The notes under the pieces were generated by a model. That model saw only the letters and a program-made list of their open reading frames with translations. It was not told where the DNA came from and ran no database searches. Shown here in pieces: positions 28,550 to 40,300 of a stretch of 64,000 nucleotides of DNA. Numbering within the stretch: the stretch's first letter is position 1; every line of letters begins with the position of its first letter. Where the stretch lies: positions 248,001-312,000 of the forward strand of contig JAHDXR010000001.1 of NCBI GenBank assembly GCA_023384105.1, written 5' to 3'. A program made the translations under genes and the position numbers. Source of the DNA: Hyphomonadaceae bacterium. GTDB taxonomy: Bacteria > Pseudomonadota > Alphaproteobacteria > Caulobacterales > Aquidulcibacteraceae.

Positions 28550-29557
28550 ATGCCATCGAACACGCGGCGCGTCGTCGTTACGCAAAACTTCTTTGACGAA
28601 GGATCGATCGCCTATCTGCGCGCGAGCAATTGCGACGTGGTGATAGCCAAAATGCCGGAAGGCTTCACCGAGGCGACGCTCGACCTCGCAGCGATCAAGG
28701 AGTTGCTCGATGGCGCAGAGGGCTGGATCGTTGGACACGCGCGGATCACGCGTGAAGTCCTTGCCGCGCTGCCTGACCTGAAGATCGTGTCGCGTCGCGG
28801 CGTGGGTTATGAGCGCGTTGACATCGAAGCAGCGCGCGATCTGGGACGTGTGGTGACGATTGCCGCCGGCGGCAACGACGCCACGGTCGCCGATCAAGTG
28901 ATCGGCATGATGATCGCGCTCGGCCGCCGCTTCCGGGAAGCGCACGCGCAAATGCAAGCGGGCTCGTGGAAGATCCTTCTTGGGACCGACCTCTATCGCA
29001 AGACGGTCGGCATTATCGGGCTCGGTCGAATTGGCCGAAGCCTGGTCCAACGCCTGCAGGGCTTCGAGACCAACATTTTGGTCTCCGAGATTAATCCTGA
29101 CGAGGGTTATGCGGAAAGGACCGGCGTGAAGTTTGTCGACGTCGATACGATCCTACGCGAGGCCGATTACGTCAGCTTGCACGCACCCCTTACGCCCCAG
29201 ACGCGCCACATCATCAATACGGCGGCGATCGATAAGATGAAACCAGGCGCATTCGTATTCAATTGCGCGCGGGGTGGGCTGGTAAACGACGCGGACTTGC
29301 TGGCGGCGCTGAAGGAGGGTCGATTGGGAGGCGCGGGTCTCGATGTATTCGAAAGCGAGAGCGATCCCGCCATGAAACCGACCACCGACGCCTTGTTGGC
29401 GCTCCACAACGTCGTCGCGGCGCCCCATGCCGGCGCGTCTACGCGCGAGGGCCTCGATCGCACCAACATGATCGCGTCCCAATGCGTCGTAGCGGTTCTC
29501 GACGGACGCAGGCCGGCGCTCGAATGCGTCGTTGTTGATGGACGCCCGACCGCGTGA
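28550..29557 (+). CDS. D-2-hydroxyacid dehydrogenase (3-phosphoglycerate dehydrogenase-like)
   Basis: 335 residues of the NAD-dependent D-isomer 2-hydroxyacid dehydrogenase family. The Rossmann motif GLGRIGRSLVQRL lies near residues 155-167. Catalytic residues are visible: Arg in FNCARGGLVND, Glu in DVFESESDP and His in APHAGAST. There is no C-terminal ACT domain, so it is a short-form enzyme, not a regulated SerA. The start ATG 28550 lies 12 bp after leuD, so it is the third gene of the leuCD operon. A logical role is oxidation of the D-2/3-hydroxy acid made by LeuCD or reduction of the 2-oxo acid used by the ferredoxin oxidoreductase; this is inferred from context. Confidence 0.88.
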   Translation: MPSNTRRVVVTQNFFDEGSIAYLRASNCDVVIAKMPEGFTEATLDLAAIKELLDGAEGWIVGHARITREVLAALPDLKIVSRRGVGYERVDIEAARDLGRVVTIAAGGNDATVADQVIGMMIALGRRFREAHAQMQAGSWKILLGTDLYRKTVGIIGLGRIGRSLVQRLQGFETNILVSEINPDEGYAERTGVKFVDVDTILREADYVSLHAPLTPQTRHIINTAAIDKMKPGAFVFNCARGGLVNDADLLAALKEGRLGGAGLDVFESESDPAMKPTTDALLALHNVVAAPHAGASTREGLDRTNMIASQCVVAVLDGRRPALECVVVDGRPTA

Positions 29558-29585
29558 AGCATGGTCGCGCGGCGAATGGTAAGCG

Positions 29586-29885
29586 ATGCGAAACTTGATT
29601 TTGGAGTTGCGCGAGCGCTTCTCAAGTAAGCGTCTGACGCGCCTAGCGCTTGCGTTGGCTGTCGGCCTTGTTTCTCTCGTCATAATCGATTGGCGTCTCG
29701 CGGCCCTGTGGATTGCGCTGATGGTGGCCGCGGAAGCGAGGCGCGCAATGGTCGGGGACGGCATGGGCTTGGGTCTTGTGCCGACGCGGCGGTTGATGGA
29801 GTTGATGGGCGGCGAAGCCGAGCTGATACGCAGTGCGCCTGGGCTAGGCTCAAGCTTTGCTCTTACCATCGCGCCGGCGGAGTGA
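29586..29885 (+). pseudogene. histidine-kinase remnant with internal deletion
   Basis: 99 codons. Residues 1-50 are a sensor-kinase N-terminus: a charged cytoplasmic start and two hydrophobic segments (LALALAVGLVSLVII, LAALWIALMVAAEA). Residues 57-99 are abruptly the last third of a HATPase_c domain: GDGMGLGLVPTRRLMELMGG (G2 box and following helix), then SAPGLGSSFALTIAP. The sensor, dimerisation/phospho-acceptor and N-box regions are missing, so an in-frame deletion of several hundred codons near base ~29745 is the simplest account. It cannot be an active kinase. It lies between the leuCD operon and the lysR gene. Confidence 0.7.
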
Positions 29886-29984
29886 TGGGCCGTTGGAAAC
29901 GTCGCAGTGCGGCGGGCATTTCCAAGCGCCTCGTTTGGTTCGAGCACTCAGCGCACGAGCTCATGGCGGGAGCACGTTCTGAAA

Positions 29985-30869
29985 ATGGACTTGAAGCACC
30001 TCCGCTGCATCGTGGCGGCCGCCGACCATCCGAGCCTTCGACAAGCTGCAATCAGCCTGGGAGTCGAACAATCCAAGGTAACGCGATCGATCCGCGCGGT
30101 GGAGGCATGGCTTGGCATTCCGTTATTCGAGCGTACCAATTACGGAACTGCGCCAACACATGCGGGCGTTGCGTTCGTGCATGGAGCGCGGCTGATCGTC
30201 GAGATCGCCGATGTGATCGTGATGGAAGCTAAAGCCACGCGCCGCGGCGCCGCGGGTCAATTGAGAGTGGGCCTACATACATCACTGTCAGCAGGCCCGA
30301 TACGCGCTACACTCGCAGCGTTCAAACAGAAGTCGCCAGCTGTTGCGATTCAAGTGACCGAGGGTTCGCGTATTCGTCTGCTGGCCCATGCACGAGCGGG
30401 GCTCATTGATGTCGCCTTCATCGCCGGCGACCGTGGCTCCAAAGACCTCCAATGCGCGACTGCATGGTCAGATAAAATCGTCGTCGCGATGCCAGCTGAA
30501 CACTCTCTTGCCGGGAAAGAGACGATCTATTGGACGGATCTCGCAGATCAGCCGCTTCTCCTCAGCTCACGCGACCCAGGACCGCAGCTGGAGGCCGTGC
30601 TGCTCAGCAAATTGCCGTCCGCGGATATGCGGCGCATCCAGCGGCACGCGGTGACGCATGCGACACTGCCGCAGCTCGCGGGCGCCGGTCTCGGCATCGC
30701 TCTCATATGCGAGGCCAGCGTCGAGTGCGCCAGCCACGTTGTCATCCGCGAAGTGCGCGACGCCGCCGGCGCCAGCGGATTGCCATGCAGGGCTCACTTT
30801 CGGCCGGACCACGAAAGTCCGGCGCTTGGTGTGCTACTGAAGCTGCTACGCGAACGGTATGGCTGTTGA
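29985..30869 (+). CDS. LysR-family transcriptional regulator
   Basis: 294 residues from ATG 29985 (MDLKHLRCIVAAADHPSLRQ); the longer form from 29907 adds 26 residues with no LysR counterpart. The winged HTH covers residues 1-60 (SLRQAAISLGVEQSKVTRSI, GIPLFERTNYGTAPTHAG). The effector domain begins at GQLRVGLHTSLSAGPI and includes VVAMPAEHSLAG and GAGLGIALICE. It is the probable regulator of the surrounding catabolic genes and could bind the palindrome at 26421-26457. A hairpin lies about 85 bp after its stop. Confidence 0.88.
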   Translation: MDLKHLRCIVAAADHPSLRQAAISLGVEQSKVTRSIRAVEAWLGIPLFERTNYGTAPTHAGVAFVHGARLIVEIADVIVMEAKATRRGAAGQLRVGLHTSLSAGPIRATLAAFKQKSPAVAIQVTEGSRIRLLAHARAGLIDVAFIAGDRGSKDLQCATAWSDKIVVAMPAEHSLAGKETIYWTDLADQPLLLSSRDPGPQLEAVLLSKLPSADMRRIQRHAVTHATLPQLAGAGLGIALICEASVECASHVVIREVRDAAGASGLPCRAHFRPDHESPALGVLLKLLRERYGC

Positions 30870-31374
30870 GCATGAGACCGTCGGAAGCAGAAACTGGCGT
30901 CGCGGAGCTTACTGGTCTGATTTTGCCTATTTTTCTTTTGAAAACATCTCTCTAGCGCGCATTTCCGCGCGCTTTCCAACACAGGCGAATGCTTGTCAGA
31001 ACAAGGCCCACGAACCGGCTTCTCAGCCTCTCTTGCTCAAGGGAGGTTGACGCAACGCCTGCGTCGTGGTCCACGTCCGGTCAGCTCCAGAGATTTTTGC
31101 ATGGTTTCCGGACGCTCTTCCTCGCGGGGGCGTTCCCGAGCGGCTGATTTCTCTACAGCAAAACCTGTCGGGTTGTTACGGAATGTCCATTTTCGTTCCG
31201 TGGCGAAGCTTGGCGGGGCCGGAGGAAGAAACGAATGCGCGGCGGTGGCTCTAGCGGAGTGGTATAGTCAAGACGTATTGATCGTCTTCGCCGACCACGG
31301 CCTGCCATTTCCGCTAGGGCGCCAAATTGTGCGCTATAGCCGCCGGAGTTTTCGCGCGGCCCTGCTGCTCTCCG
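30870..31374. other. intergenic region between lysR and the CRISPR array
   Basis: 505 bp without a supported gene. It contains a hairpin AGCGCGC / GCGCGCT at 30954-30973 that may end lysR transcription, then the 108-bp element described at 31047-31154, then about 220 bp in which I see no further structure before the degenerate terminal CRISPR repeat. Confidence 0.6.
31047..31154 (+). repeat. left copy of a ~108-bp direct repeat bracketing the CRISPR-cas locus
   Basis: Aligns without gaps to 44606-44713 with about 75 of 108 identical bases by hand. The best-conserved blocks are TTGACG, then 12 variable bases and CGTGGTCCA; GGACGCTCT; GCGGGGGCG; and GCGGCTGAT. The same orientation and spacing in both copies suggest a duplicated or functional element. 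Confidence 0.7.
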
Positions 31375-34300
31375 GGCCTGCGCGTGATGCGCAGGAAAAG
31401 GAGATCGGCCCAGACCCGCACGTACTCGACGCTGTAGCTTCAATGAGGCCTGCGCGTGATGCGCAGGAAAAGTGCTCCGCGGCCAAGGCAATAACGGCCT
31501 CACCATGGCTTCAATGAGGCCTGCGCGTGATGCGCAGGAAAAGTCGAGCGCTCGCTGAAGCAGATCGCCAAGAAAGGTCGACTTCAATGAGGCCTGCGCG
31601 TGATGCGCAGGAAAAGGGGCCGAATGACAGCGCCTATGGCGACAAATCTTGGGTCGCCGCTTCAATGAGGCCTGCGCGTGATGCGCAGGAAAAGGGAGAA
31701 GCCACCGGCAGCGCTCACGTCGCCGCCGAAGGCTTCAATGAGGCCTGCGCGTGATGCGCAGGAAAAGGCGGTGAGCCCGTCCGGATCGATGGAATAGCGG
31801 GCCGACCGCTTCAATGAGGCCTGCGCGTGATGCGCAGGAAAAGGCCGCCAGCGATCGGGGGCAAGTTCGCGGGACTGATCGGGCCGCTTCAATGAGGCCT
31901 GCGCGTGATGCGCAGGAAAAGGCGGTTGTCGTGGGACATTGGCTCTCCTTCCCTTGCGTGGCTTCAATGAGGCCTGCGCGTGATGCGCAGGAAAAGGTTC
32001 GCGCCGTTCCGCTGCCGACATGGAGCGGGGATCGCCGGCTTCAATGAGGCCTGCGCGTGATGCGCAGGAAAAGGATGTCGCCGGCGCGCTGCGCAGCGAC
32101 GACATTTCCACTTCAATGAGGCCTGCGCGTGATGCGCAGGAAAAGGGCGTTGCGGGCGGCGCCTCACGACGCTCGATCAGCGACTTCAATGAGGCCTGCG
32201 CGTGATGCGCAGGAAAAGGGTGATAGTTCCAGTAGTCCGACGGAGAGTTCATGTGCCGGCTTCAATGAGGCCTGCGCGTGATGCGCAGGAAAAGGAGCTC
32301 GCCCCAGGACGGCCCCATCTCCAAGTCCACCTTGCTTCAATGAGGCCTGCGCGTGATGCGCAGGAAAAGGCGGATCGCCTTCGGTCAGAACTTCCTCGCC
32401 CTTCTTGCTTCAGTGAGGCCTGCGCGTGATGCGCAGGAAAAGGTCGGCGTTGAGCACCTTCGATTCCTCTTGGCGCCGGCTTCAATGAGGCCTGCGCGTG
32501 ATGCGCAGGAAAAGGTACTTCGCGCGCAAAGTAGGAACTGGACCGACCCTCGCTTCAATGAGGCCTGCGCGTGATGCGCAGGAAAAGGTTGCGCTCGCCC
32601 GCGATGAAGCGGCGAAGGGCAAGCCGGGCTTCAATGAGGCCTGCGCGTGATGCGCAGGAAAAGGTGCCGTTGCCGTAATCGGCCAATGCCAGCTCCTCGA
32701 GCTTCAATGAGGCCTGCGCGTGATGCGCAGGAAAAGGACCGAAGGGTTGAAGGAATGGGGCATCGTTCCCGTCCGGCTTCAATGAGGCCTGCGCGTGATG
32801 CGCAGGAAAAGGGTCACGCGGAAGGTCTTGCAGGTGAAGGGCGTGGACGCTTCAATGAGGCCTGCGCGTGATGCGCAGGAAAAGGAGGAAACTCGCGGCC
32901 AGCGAAAGACTTCGCCGCGCGCTTCAATGAGGCCTGCGCGTGATGCGCAGGAAAAGGAAATCTCCCGCGAAGCTGCCATCGTGAAGGCCGAGGCTTCAAT
33001 GAGGCCTGCGCGTGATGCGCAGGAAAACACGTAATTGGCGCGCTTCGTGTTGACGATTTCCGAGCTTCAATGAGGCCTGCGCGTGATGCGCAGGAAAAGG
33101 GGCGCGGCGGTCGACGTCGCGCCGTACGTGCACCGGCTTCAATGAGGCCTGCGCGTGATGCGCAGGAAAACGAGCTCGACCGCCGCCAGCGCGATCATGC
33201 CGCCCCAGCTTCAATGAGGCCTGCGCGTGATGCGCAGGAAAAGCACAGGTCGTCCGTCGACGAGCAATCACAACTTCCTGCTTCAATGAGGCCTGCGCGT
33301 GATGCGCAGGAAAAGCGAGCGGTCTCCGTGGACTCGCGACGCGTTGCACGCTTCAATGAGGCCTGCGCGTGATGCGCAGGAAAAGCGGCGCGGTCGGCCG
33401 CGCGGATCGCGGCGTGCAGCTGGCTTCAATGAGGCCTGCGCGTGATGCGCAGGAAAATGGGCGGCGGGCTGGCGCTGCAGACCGACGTCATCCTGCTTCA
33501 ATGAGGCCTGCGCGTGATGCGCAGGAAAATTCCTTTTGGTCCATCGCCATCCACCTGCACATAGCCGTCGCTTCAATGAGGCCTGCGCGTGATGCGCAGG
33601 AAAACGCGCTGCGGAAGAACTGCTTCATCTACATCATCAAGTCGCTTCAATGAGGCCTGCGCGTGATGCGCAGGAAAACTTGGCTATGTGAACCAAGTTG
33701 ATCACGGCAACTCGAACCCGCTTCAATGAGGCCTGCGCGTGATGCGCAGGAAAATTGTCCTCTTCGTACTCGGTGCGCTCGCGACCGAGGCTTCAATGAG
33801 GCCTGCGCGTGATGCGCAGGAAAACGGTGCGTGCGGATCGCGGTGGCGGCGCGCTCGGCGGCTTCAATGAGGCCTGCGCGTGATGCGCAGGAAAAGCCGG
33901 TGTCGCGCGATGGGCTGCTGCGCTGGATCGACGAGCTTCAATGAGGCCTGCGCGTGATGCGCAGGAAAAGATGAGATCGGGACCACGCTCGGCCCATGGT
34001 TGCGCGCTTCAATGAGGCCTGCGCGTGATGCGCAGGAAAAATGGCCGCTGGAACAAGCTTGCTGCGATGGTGACTGCGCTTCAATGAGGCCTGCGCGTGA
34101 TGCGCAGGAAAAGCTGCGGACCTGACGAAGCAAGCGATCATTGATTGGTAGCTTCAATGAGGCCTGCGCGTGATGCGCAGGAAAACGGTGCTCGTCGCGT
34201 CCGACATAGACGATCTGCTCACCGCTTCAATGAGGCCTGCGCGTGATGCGCAGGAAAAGCGTCGGGATAGAGGGTTACATTGAAGATATGGCCGCTTCAA

Positions 34301-37300
34301 TGAGGCCTGCGCGTGATGCGCAGGAAAAACGCCGTGTCCCTGTTCAGAAGGCCCTTTACCTCGATGCTTCAATGAGGCCTGCGCGTGATGCGCAGGAAAA
34401 TTCGGTGCAGAAATACCTGCGCAAGACCGACCCCAAGGCTTCAATGAGGCCTGCGCGTGATGCGCAGGAAAATGGTGCCTCCTCGTCGATGAGCTCCTGC
34501 TCCTCCTCGCTTCAATGAGGCCTGCGCGTGATGCGCAGGAAAATAATTTTGCATCGCAGCCCGCGCTCCCTGAATTCCTCCTCGCTTCAATGAGGCCTGC
34601 GCGTGATGCGCAGGAAAATTAAAGGCGCGAACCAGAAGATCGACGGCGAAGAAGGCGCTTCAATGAGGCCTGCGCGTGATGCGCAGGAAAATTCCCGGGC
34701 GCCGCTCCGGGTCTGGTCCTGCACCAATTGCTTCAATGAGGCCTGCGCGTGATGCGCAGGAAAACGACATGCGCACCGCGCTCGGCTACGCGCATCAGGG
34801 CGCTTCAATGAGGCCTGCGCGTGATGCGCAGGAAAACCCATTTGGTCAAGTGGCAATATCGCTAAGGCATTAGGCTTCAATGAGGCCTGCGCGTGATGCG
34901 CAGGAAAAGCGGAGCTGCGCATGGAGCGCGCCCGCAAGAAGTGGGACGCTTCAATGAGGCCTGCGCGTGATGCGCAGGAAAAAAGATGATCGCCGAGGCC
35001 GCGCGCGCCGCCATCGCGGCTTCAATGAGGCCTGCGCGTGATGCGCAGGAAAATTGTGCACCCCGATTATTGCGGTTTCGGGCTGGGGATGCTTCAATGA
35101 GGCCTGCGCGTGATGCGCAGGAAAAATCATCACGCCCGACCTCAGACTGATCGTCGACTAGCTTCAATGAGGCCTGCGCGTGATGCGCAGGAAAAAGCCC
35201 TGATCCACCGGCGCGACCGGGCACTGCCGATCGCTTCAATGAGGCCTGCGCGTGATGCGCAGGAAAAGGGTAGGCCGATGGGGCGCAGGCGAGACGAGAC
35301 GCTGGCTTCAATGAGGCCTGCGCGTGATGCGCAGGAAAAGCGCGGCCTCGCTCATCATGCTCGCGGGAAACGAAATCGCTTCAATGAGGCCTGCGCGTGA
35401 TGCGCAGGAAAAGGCTCAAGTACGCGGTGATCTACAGCGACACCGCCACGCTTCAATGAGGCCTGCGCGTGATGCGCAGGAAAACCAGCGTGTCGTGATC
35501 CACCCGACGCGCAAGCTGGTACGCTTCAATGAGGCCTGCGCGTGATGCGCAGGAAAAGCGCGGCTCGCTGTCGAACCGCCGCGATAGTCTGGTGGCTTCA
35601 ATGAGGCCTGCGCGTGATGCGCAGGAAAAGCGCGGACGACGCGGCTGCGCTTCTGCGCATCGCGGCTTCAATGAGGCCTGCGCGTGATGCGCAGGAAAAG
35701 CGGAGCACATGGCGCGCGCCGGCTTCGACGTGCGCGGCTTCAATGAGGCCTGCGCGTGATGCGCAGGAAAAGGCGCAGGCGCGTCCCTTGCGTCCTCCAA
35801 CGCCGCAGCTTCAATGAGGCCTGCGCGTGATGCGCAGGAAAACTTCGCTGGCTTGACCGAGATCGCGCAATTCGCTGCGGCTTCAATGAGGCCTGCGCGT
35901 GATGCGCAGGAAAATGGCGGATATAGAAGAGGCCAGCCGAGCCGGGATTAGTGCTTCAATGAGGCCTGCGCGTGATGCGCAGGAAAACCGGACGCTTCGT
36001 CATCGCAGAGTCCAGCGACGGAACGCTTCAATGAGGCCTGCGCGTGATGCGCAGGAAAAAGGCGGAAGCCCGCACCCAAAACGTCAATGCGACAATGCTT
36101 CAATGAGGCCTGCGCGTGATGCGCAGGAAAACTTTATCACAAGGCCATCGGCTACACATTCGATTCAGTCGCTTCAATGAGGCCTGCGCGTGATGCGCAG
36201 GAAAATCAACTCCTTCATTGGAAGTGCCATCGGCTCAAGACGCTTCAATGAGGCCTGCGCGTGATGCGCAGGAAAACCGCGCCGCCATCGCCAAGCGCCA
36301 ACCCCGCTAGTTTGCTTCAATGAGGCCTGCGCGTGATGCGCAGGAAAAGCGTTGAGTGTCTCGCCAACTGCCCGGCGAGCTGGGCTGTGCTTCAATGAGG
36401 CCTGCGCGTGATGCGCAGGAAAAGGGCAAACGAATCAAACACTACTTTGGACCGTCTCGCGGTGCTTCAATGAGGCCTGCGCGTGATGCGCAGGAAAATG
36501 GAAGGGCCGGCCCTGCTATCAGCTCGAACCCAAGGTGCTTCAATGAGGCCTGCGCGTGATGCGCAGGAAAAGCGCCCCGGAGCTGCAGGAAGCGGCGACG
36601 CTGCGCCGTGCTTCAATGAGGCCTGCGCGTGATGCGCAGGAAAAGCGTCAGCTCGAACAGCGCGCCCACGTGGCGTTCATCGTGCTTCAATGAGGCCTGC
36701 GCGTGATGCGCAGGAAAACGCACCAGCGCACGCGGCCCGTAATTGAAATGCCAGCTTCAATGAGGCCTGCGCGTGATGCGCAGGAAAAGACGCGGCGCAA
36801 CGTGTCCAGCCGCGCGGCGTTGCGGCTTCAATGAGGCCTGCGCGTGATGCGCAGGAAAAGCGAATACATGGAGACGTTCGGGCTCGATCTCGAAGCTTCA
36901 ATGAGGCCTGCGCGTGATGCGCAGGAAAAGGGGCGACCGCCGAACATCTCGCTGGTGGACGCCTGGTAGCTTCAATGAGGCCTGCGCGTGATGCGCAGGA
37001 AAAGATGACTGGCGAGGAGCTCGCAGCGTGGGCCAACGCGCTTCAATGAGGCCTGCGCGTGATGCGCAGGAAAAGTCGGGGCCGGGGTGTACGCCTTCCA
37101 ATCGGCGTCGAGCGCTTCAATGAGGCCTGCGCGTGATGCGCAGGAAAATGTGTTTTCGCGCCCAGGCTGGGTAACGAGTTCGTCAATGCTTCAATGAGGC
37201 CTGCGCGTGATGCGCAGGAAAACCCGATCACGGCAGTCGCACGCCTCACAGGCTCTCCACGCTTCAATGAGGCCTGCGCGTGATGCGCAGGAAAACAGTG

Positions 37301-40300
37301 GCCGCGGGCGGGGCGCGGGTGACGTTGACGCCGCTTCAATGAGGCCTGCGCGTGATGCGCAGGAAAAAAGCGTGCTGTTGGCGCTCACCTTCGTCGAGGA
37401 CCAGCTTCAATGAGGCCTGCGCGTGATGCGCAGGAAAAGTCAAGGCGACACCGCCTTCATCGCCCGTTTCATGCGGCTTCAATGAGGCCTGCGCGTGATG
37501 CGCAGGAAAAATGCCCGCCAACGCTTCGGCGCCGATTTACGCCCCGTACGCTTCAATGAGGCCTGCGCGTGATGCGCAGGAAAACCGGTGCGTTTCTTCT
37601 GTTTCTCGACGGCTTCATGGCTTCAATGAGGCCTGCGCGTGATGCGCAGGAAAACCGCGATCTCCTTGAGGAATATGCGCTTCTGCTCGTCGTCGCTTCA
37701 ATGAGGCCTGCGCGTGATGCGCAGGAAAACCGTTCGGGCCGAACGGTTGCTAACCAAGACCCAAGAAGCTTCAATGAGGCCTGCGCGTGATGCGCAGGAA
37801 AAGAAATGGACGCAATCGTTGCGGGTGCGGAAAACGAGCTTCAATGAGGCCTGCGCGTGATGCGCAGGAAAATGCTTTCGACCGGCTCCAGATCGGGGCA
37901 GCGCGCAGCTTCAATGAGGCCTGCGCGTGATGCGCAGGAAAATTTATCACAAGGCCATCGGCTACACATTCGATTCAGTCGCTTCAATGAGGCCTGCGCG
38001 TGATGCGCAGGAAAAAAGCAGACTTGGGACGAGACGACCAGCTTCAGCGCGCTTCAATGAGGCCTGCGCGTGATGCGCAGGAAAAGCAATCTCGCGCCGA
38101 TGCACAACCGCGACTTTCTCGCTTCAATGAGGCCTGCGCGTGATGCGCAGGAAAAACGGGTTCGTTTATCAGTGCAGCGGATGGAAGAAAAGCTTCAATG
38201 AGGCCTGCGCGTGATGCGCAGGAAAAAGTCGGCCGGCGCGCCGTTGTGTCCTTAGTCACTATGCTTCAATGAGGCCTGCGCGTGATGCGCAGGAAAAATC
38301 CCAAGCGCCGCGATCTTCATTGATGAGAACCGGGCTTCAATGAGGCCTGCGCGTGATGCGCAGGAAAAACGGCCAGCCGGAGGATCGCCATGACCCGCTC
38401 GCGCCGGCTTCAATGAGGCCTGCGCGTGATGCGCAGGAAAAAGTCGATCCAGAGCTAAGTGATGGCGCGCCCGAAGAGATTCGCTTCAATGAGGCCTGCG
38501 CGTGATGCGCAGGAAAAACCGGCTGGATGACCGCGAACGACGTGCGCAAGCGTGCTTCAATGAGGCCTGCGCGTGATGCGCAGGAAAAAGCGATAACCCG
38601 GAGGAATTCGCGCATCCGTGCACGATGCTTCAATGAGGCCTGCGCGTGATGCGCAGGAAAAACTGTGAAGCGGGAGTGCGGCGAGCAGGCGGTGGCGGCT
38701 TCAATGAGGCCTGCGCGTGATGCGCAGGAAAAACCCGAACCTCGCGCGGTTAGGCCGCGCGGACTTTGAAGCTTCAATGAGGCCTGCGCGTGATGCGCAG
38801 GAAAAAGCATGACGCAATCCGAAGTGTTCAAGGCTCGCCGCGCTTCAATGAGGCCTGCGCGTGATGCGCAGGAAAAAAGGCCGATAACGAACGCGACGAA
38901 AACCGCGATCAATAGCTTCAATGAGGCCTGCGCGTGATGCGCAGGAAAAAGACGTGGCCCTCGGGCGCTCGCGCGACGTGCTGCGGCTTCAATGAGGCCT
39001 GCGCGTGATGCGCAGGAAAAAACCGCTCCGAGCGCATCGCAGGCAGAAGCCGACGCGCTTCAATGAGGCCTGCGCGTGATGCGCAGGAAAAAGTGCAGCC
39101 GTTGCGGGTCTTTCAGGAAGCGCAGCAAGCCGCTTCAATGAGGCCTGCGCGTGATGCGCAGGAAAAAGAAGCGTAAGTGATGGGTGCTGGCCGTACTCTC
39201 CGGCTTCAATGAGGCCTGCGCGTGATGCGCAGGAAAAACGTCGCCACAGTTTGACGGGCGCCGTTGAGATAGACGCTTCAATGAGGCCTGCGCGTGATGC
39301 GCAGGAAAAAACCGCTTGCGCTTTTCGTATTGGCTCAGCGTCTCGCCGGCTTCAATGAGGCCTGCGCGTGATGCGCAGGAAAAATCGCACCGTTTTTGAG
39401 TTAGCGCTGCCTGTGAACTTGCTTCAATGAGGCCTGCGCGTGATGCGCAGGAAAAAGCGGCGCGCTGTCGCGCGATCTCATCAAGCCGCCGCCCGAGCTT
39501 CAATGAGGCCTGCGCGTGATGCGCAGGAAAAAGGGCGTGGCTGAGATGGCCGACTTCCTCACCTTCATCGCTTCAATGAGGCCTGCGCGTGATGCGCAGG
39601 AAAAACCGCTTCATCTATGGCCGGCTCAACTCGATCGACTACCGGCTTCAATGAGGCCTGCGCGTGATGCGCAGGAAAAAACCACGCTCTGCGCCGGCGT
39701 GATGACGAGATCGAGCGCAGGCTTCAATGAGGCCTGCGCGTGATGCGCAGGAAAAAGCGTAGAACCAGAACGGCTGCGCGGCGAGGCCGAAGATGGCTTC
39801 AATGAGGCCTGCGCGTGATGCGCAGGAAAAAGGAGGCGCTGGCATGACCGCCTACGTCCCCCGCTAGCTTCAATGAGGCCTGCGCGTGATGCGCAGGAAA
39901 AACTGACTGGCGCGGTCGAGACGATGCAGTACGATCACAGCTTCAATGAGGCCTGCGCGTGATGCGCAGGAAAAAATGTAAGCCTCGTCCATCTCGACCA
40001 GCCCGGCGAGGCTTCAATGAGGCCTGCGCGTGATGCGCAGGAAAAAGGTTCAAGGGCTGGCGCAGATTTGACGGGAGCATTGTGCTTCAATGAGGCCTGC
40101 GCGTGATGCGCAGGAAAAAAACAAGACGCACGAACAGCTTGCCGAGGCTGTGGGGCTTCAATGAGGCCTGCGCGTGATGCGCAGGAAAAAGTTGTCGTGC
40201 GCGAAGTTCGCGCTCCACGGCCCCGGCGTGCTTCAATGAGGCCTGCGCGTGATGCGCAGGAAAAAAAGGCCGAAGTCGGCGAAGGGGTTGGCTGCATCAG

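Noticed and set aside
31047-31374. Left flank as the CRISPR leader
   Set aside because: The left terminal repeat is degenerate and cas2 adjoins the right end, so the leader is on the right; the left element is also duplicated near secE with no array after it.
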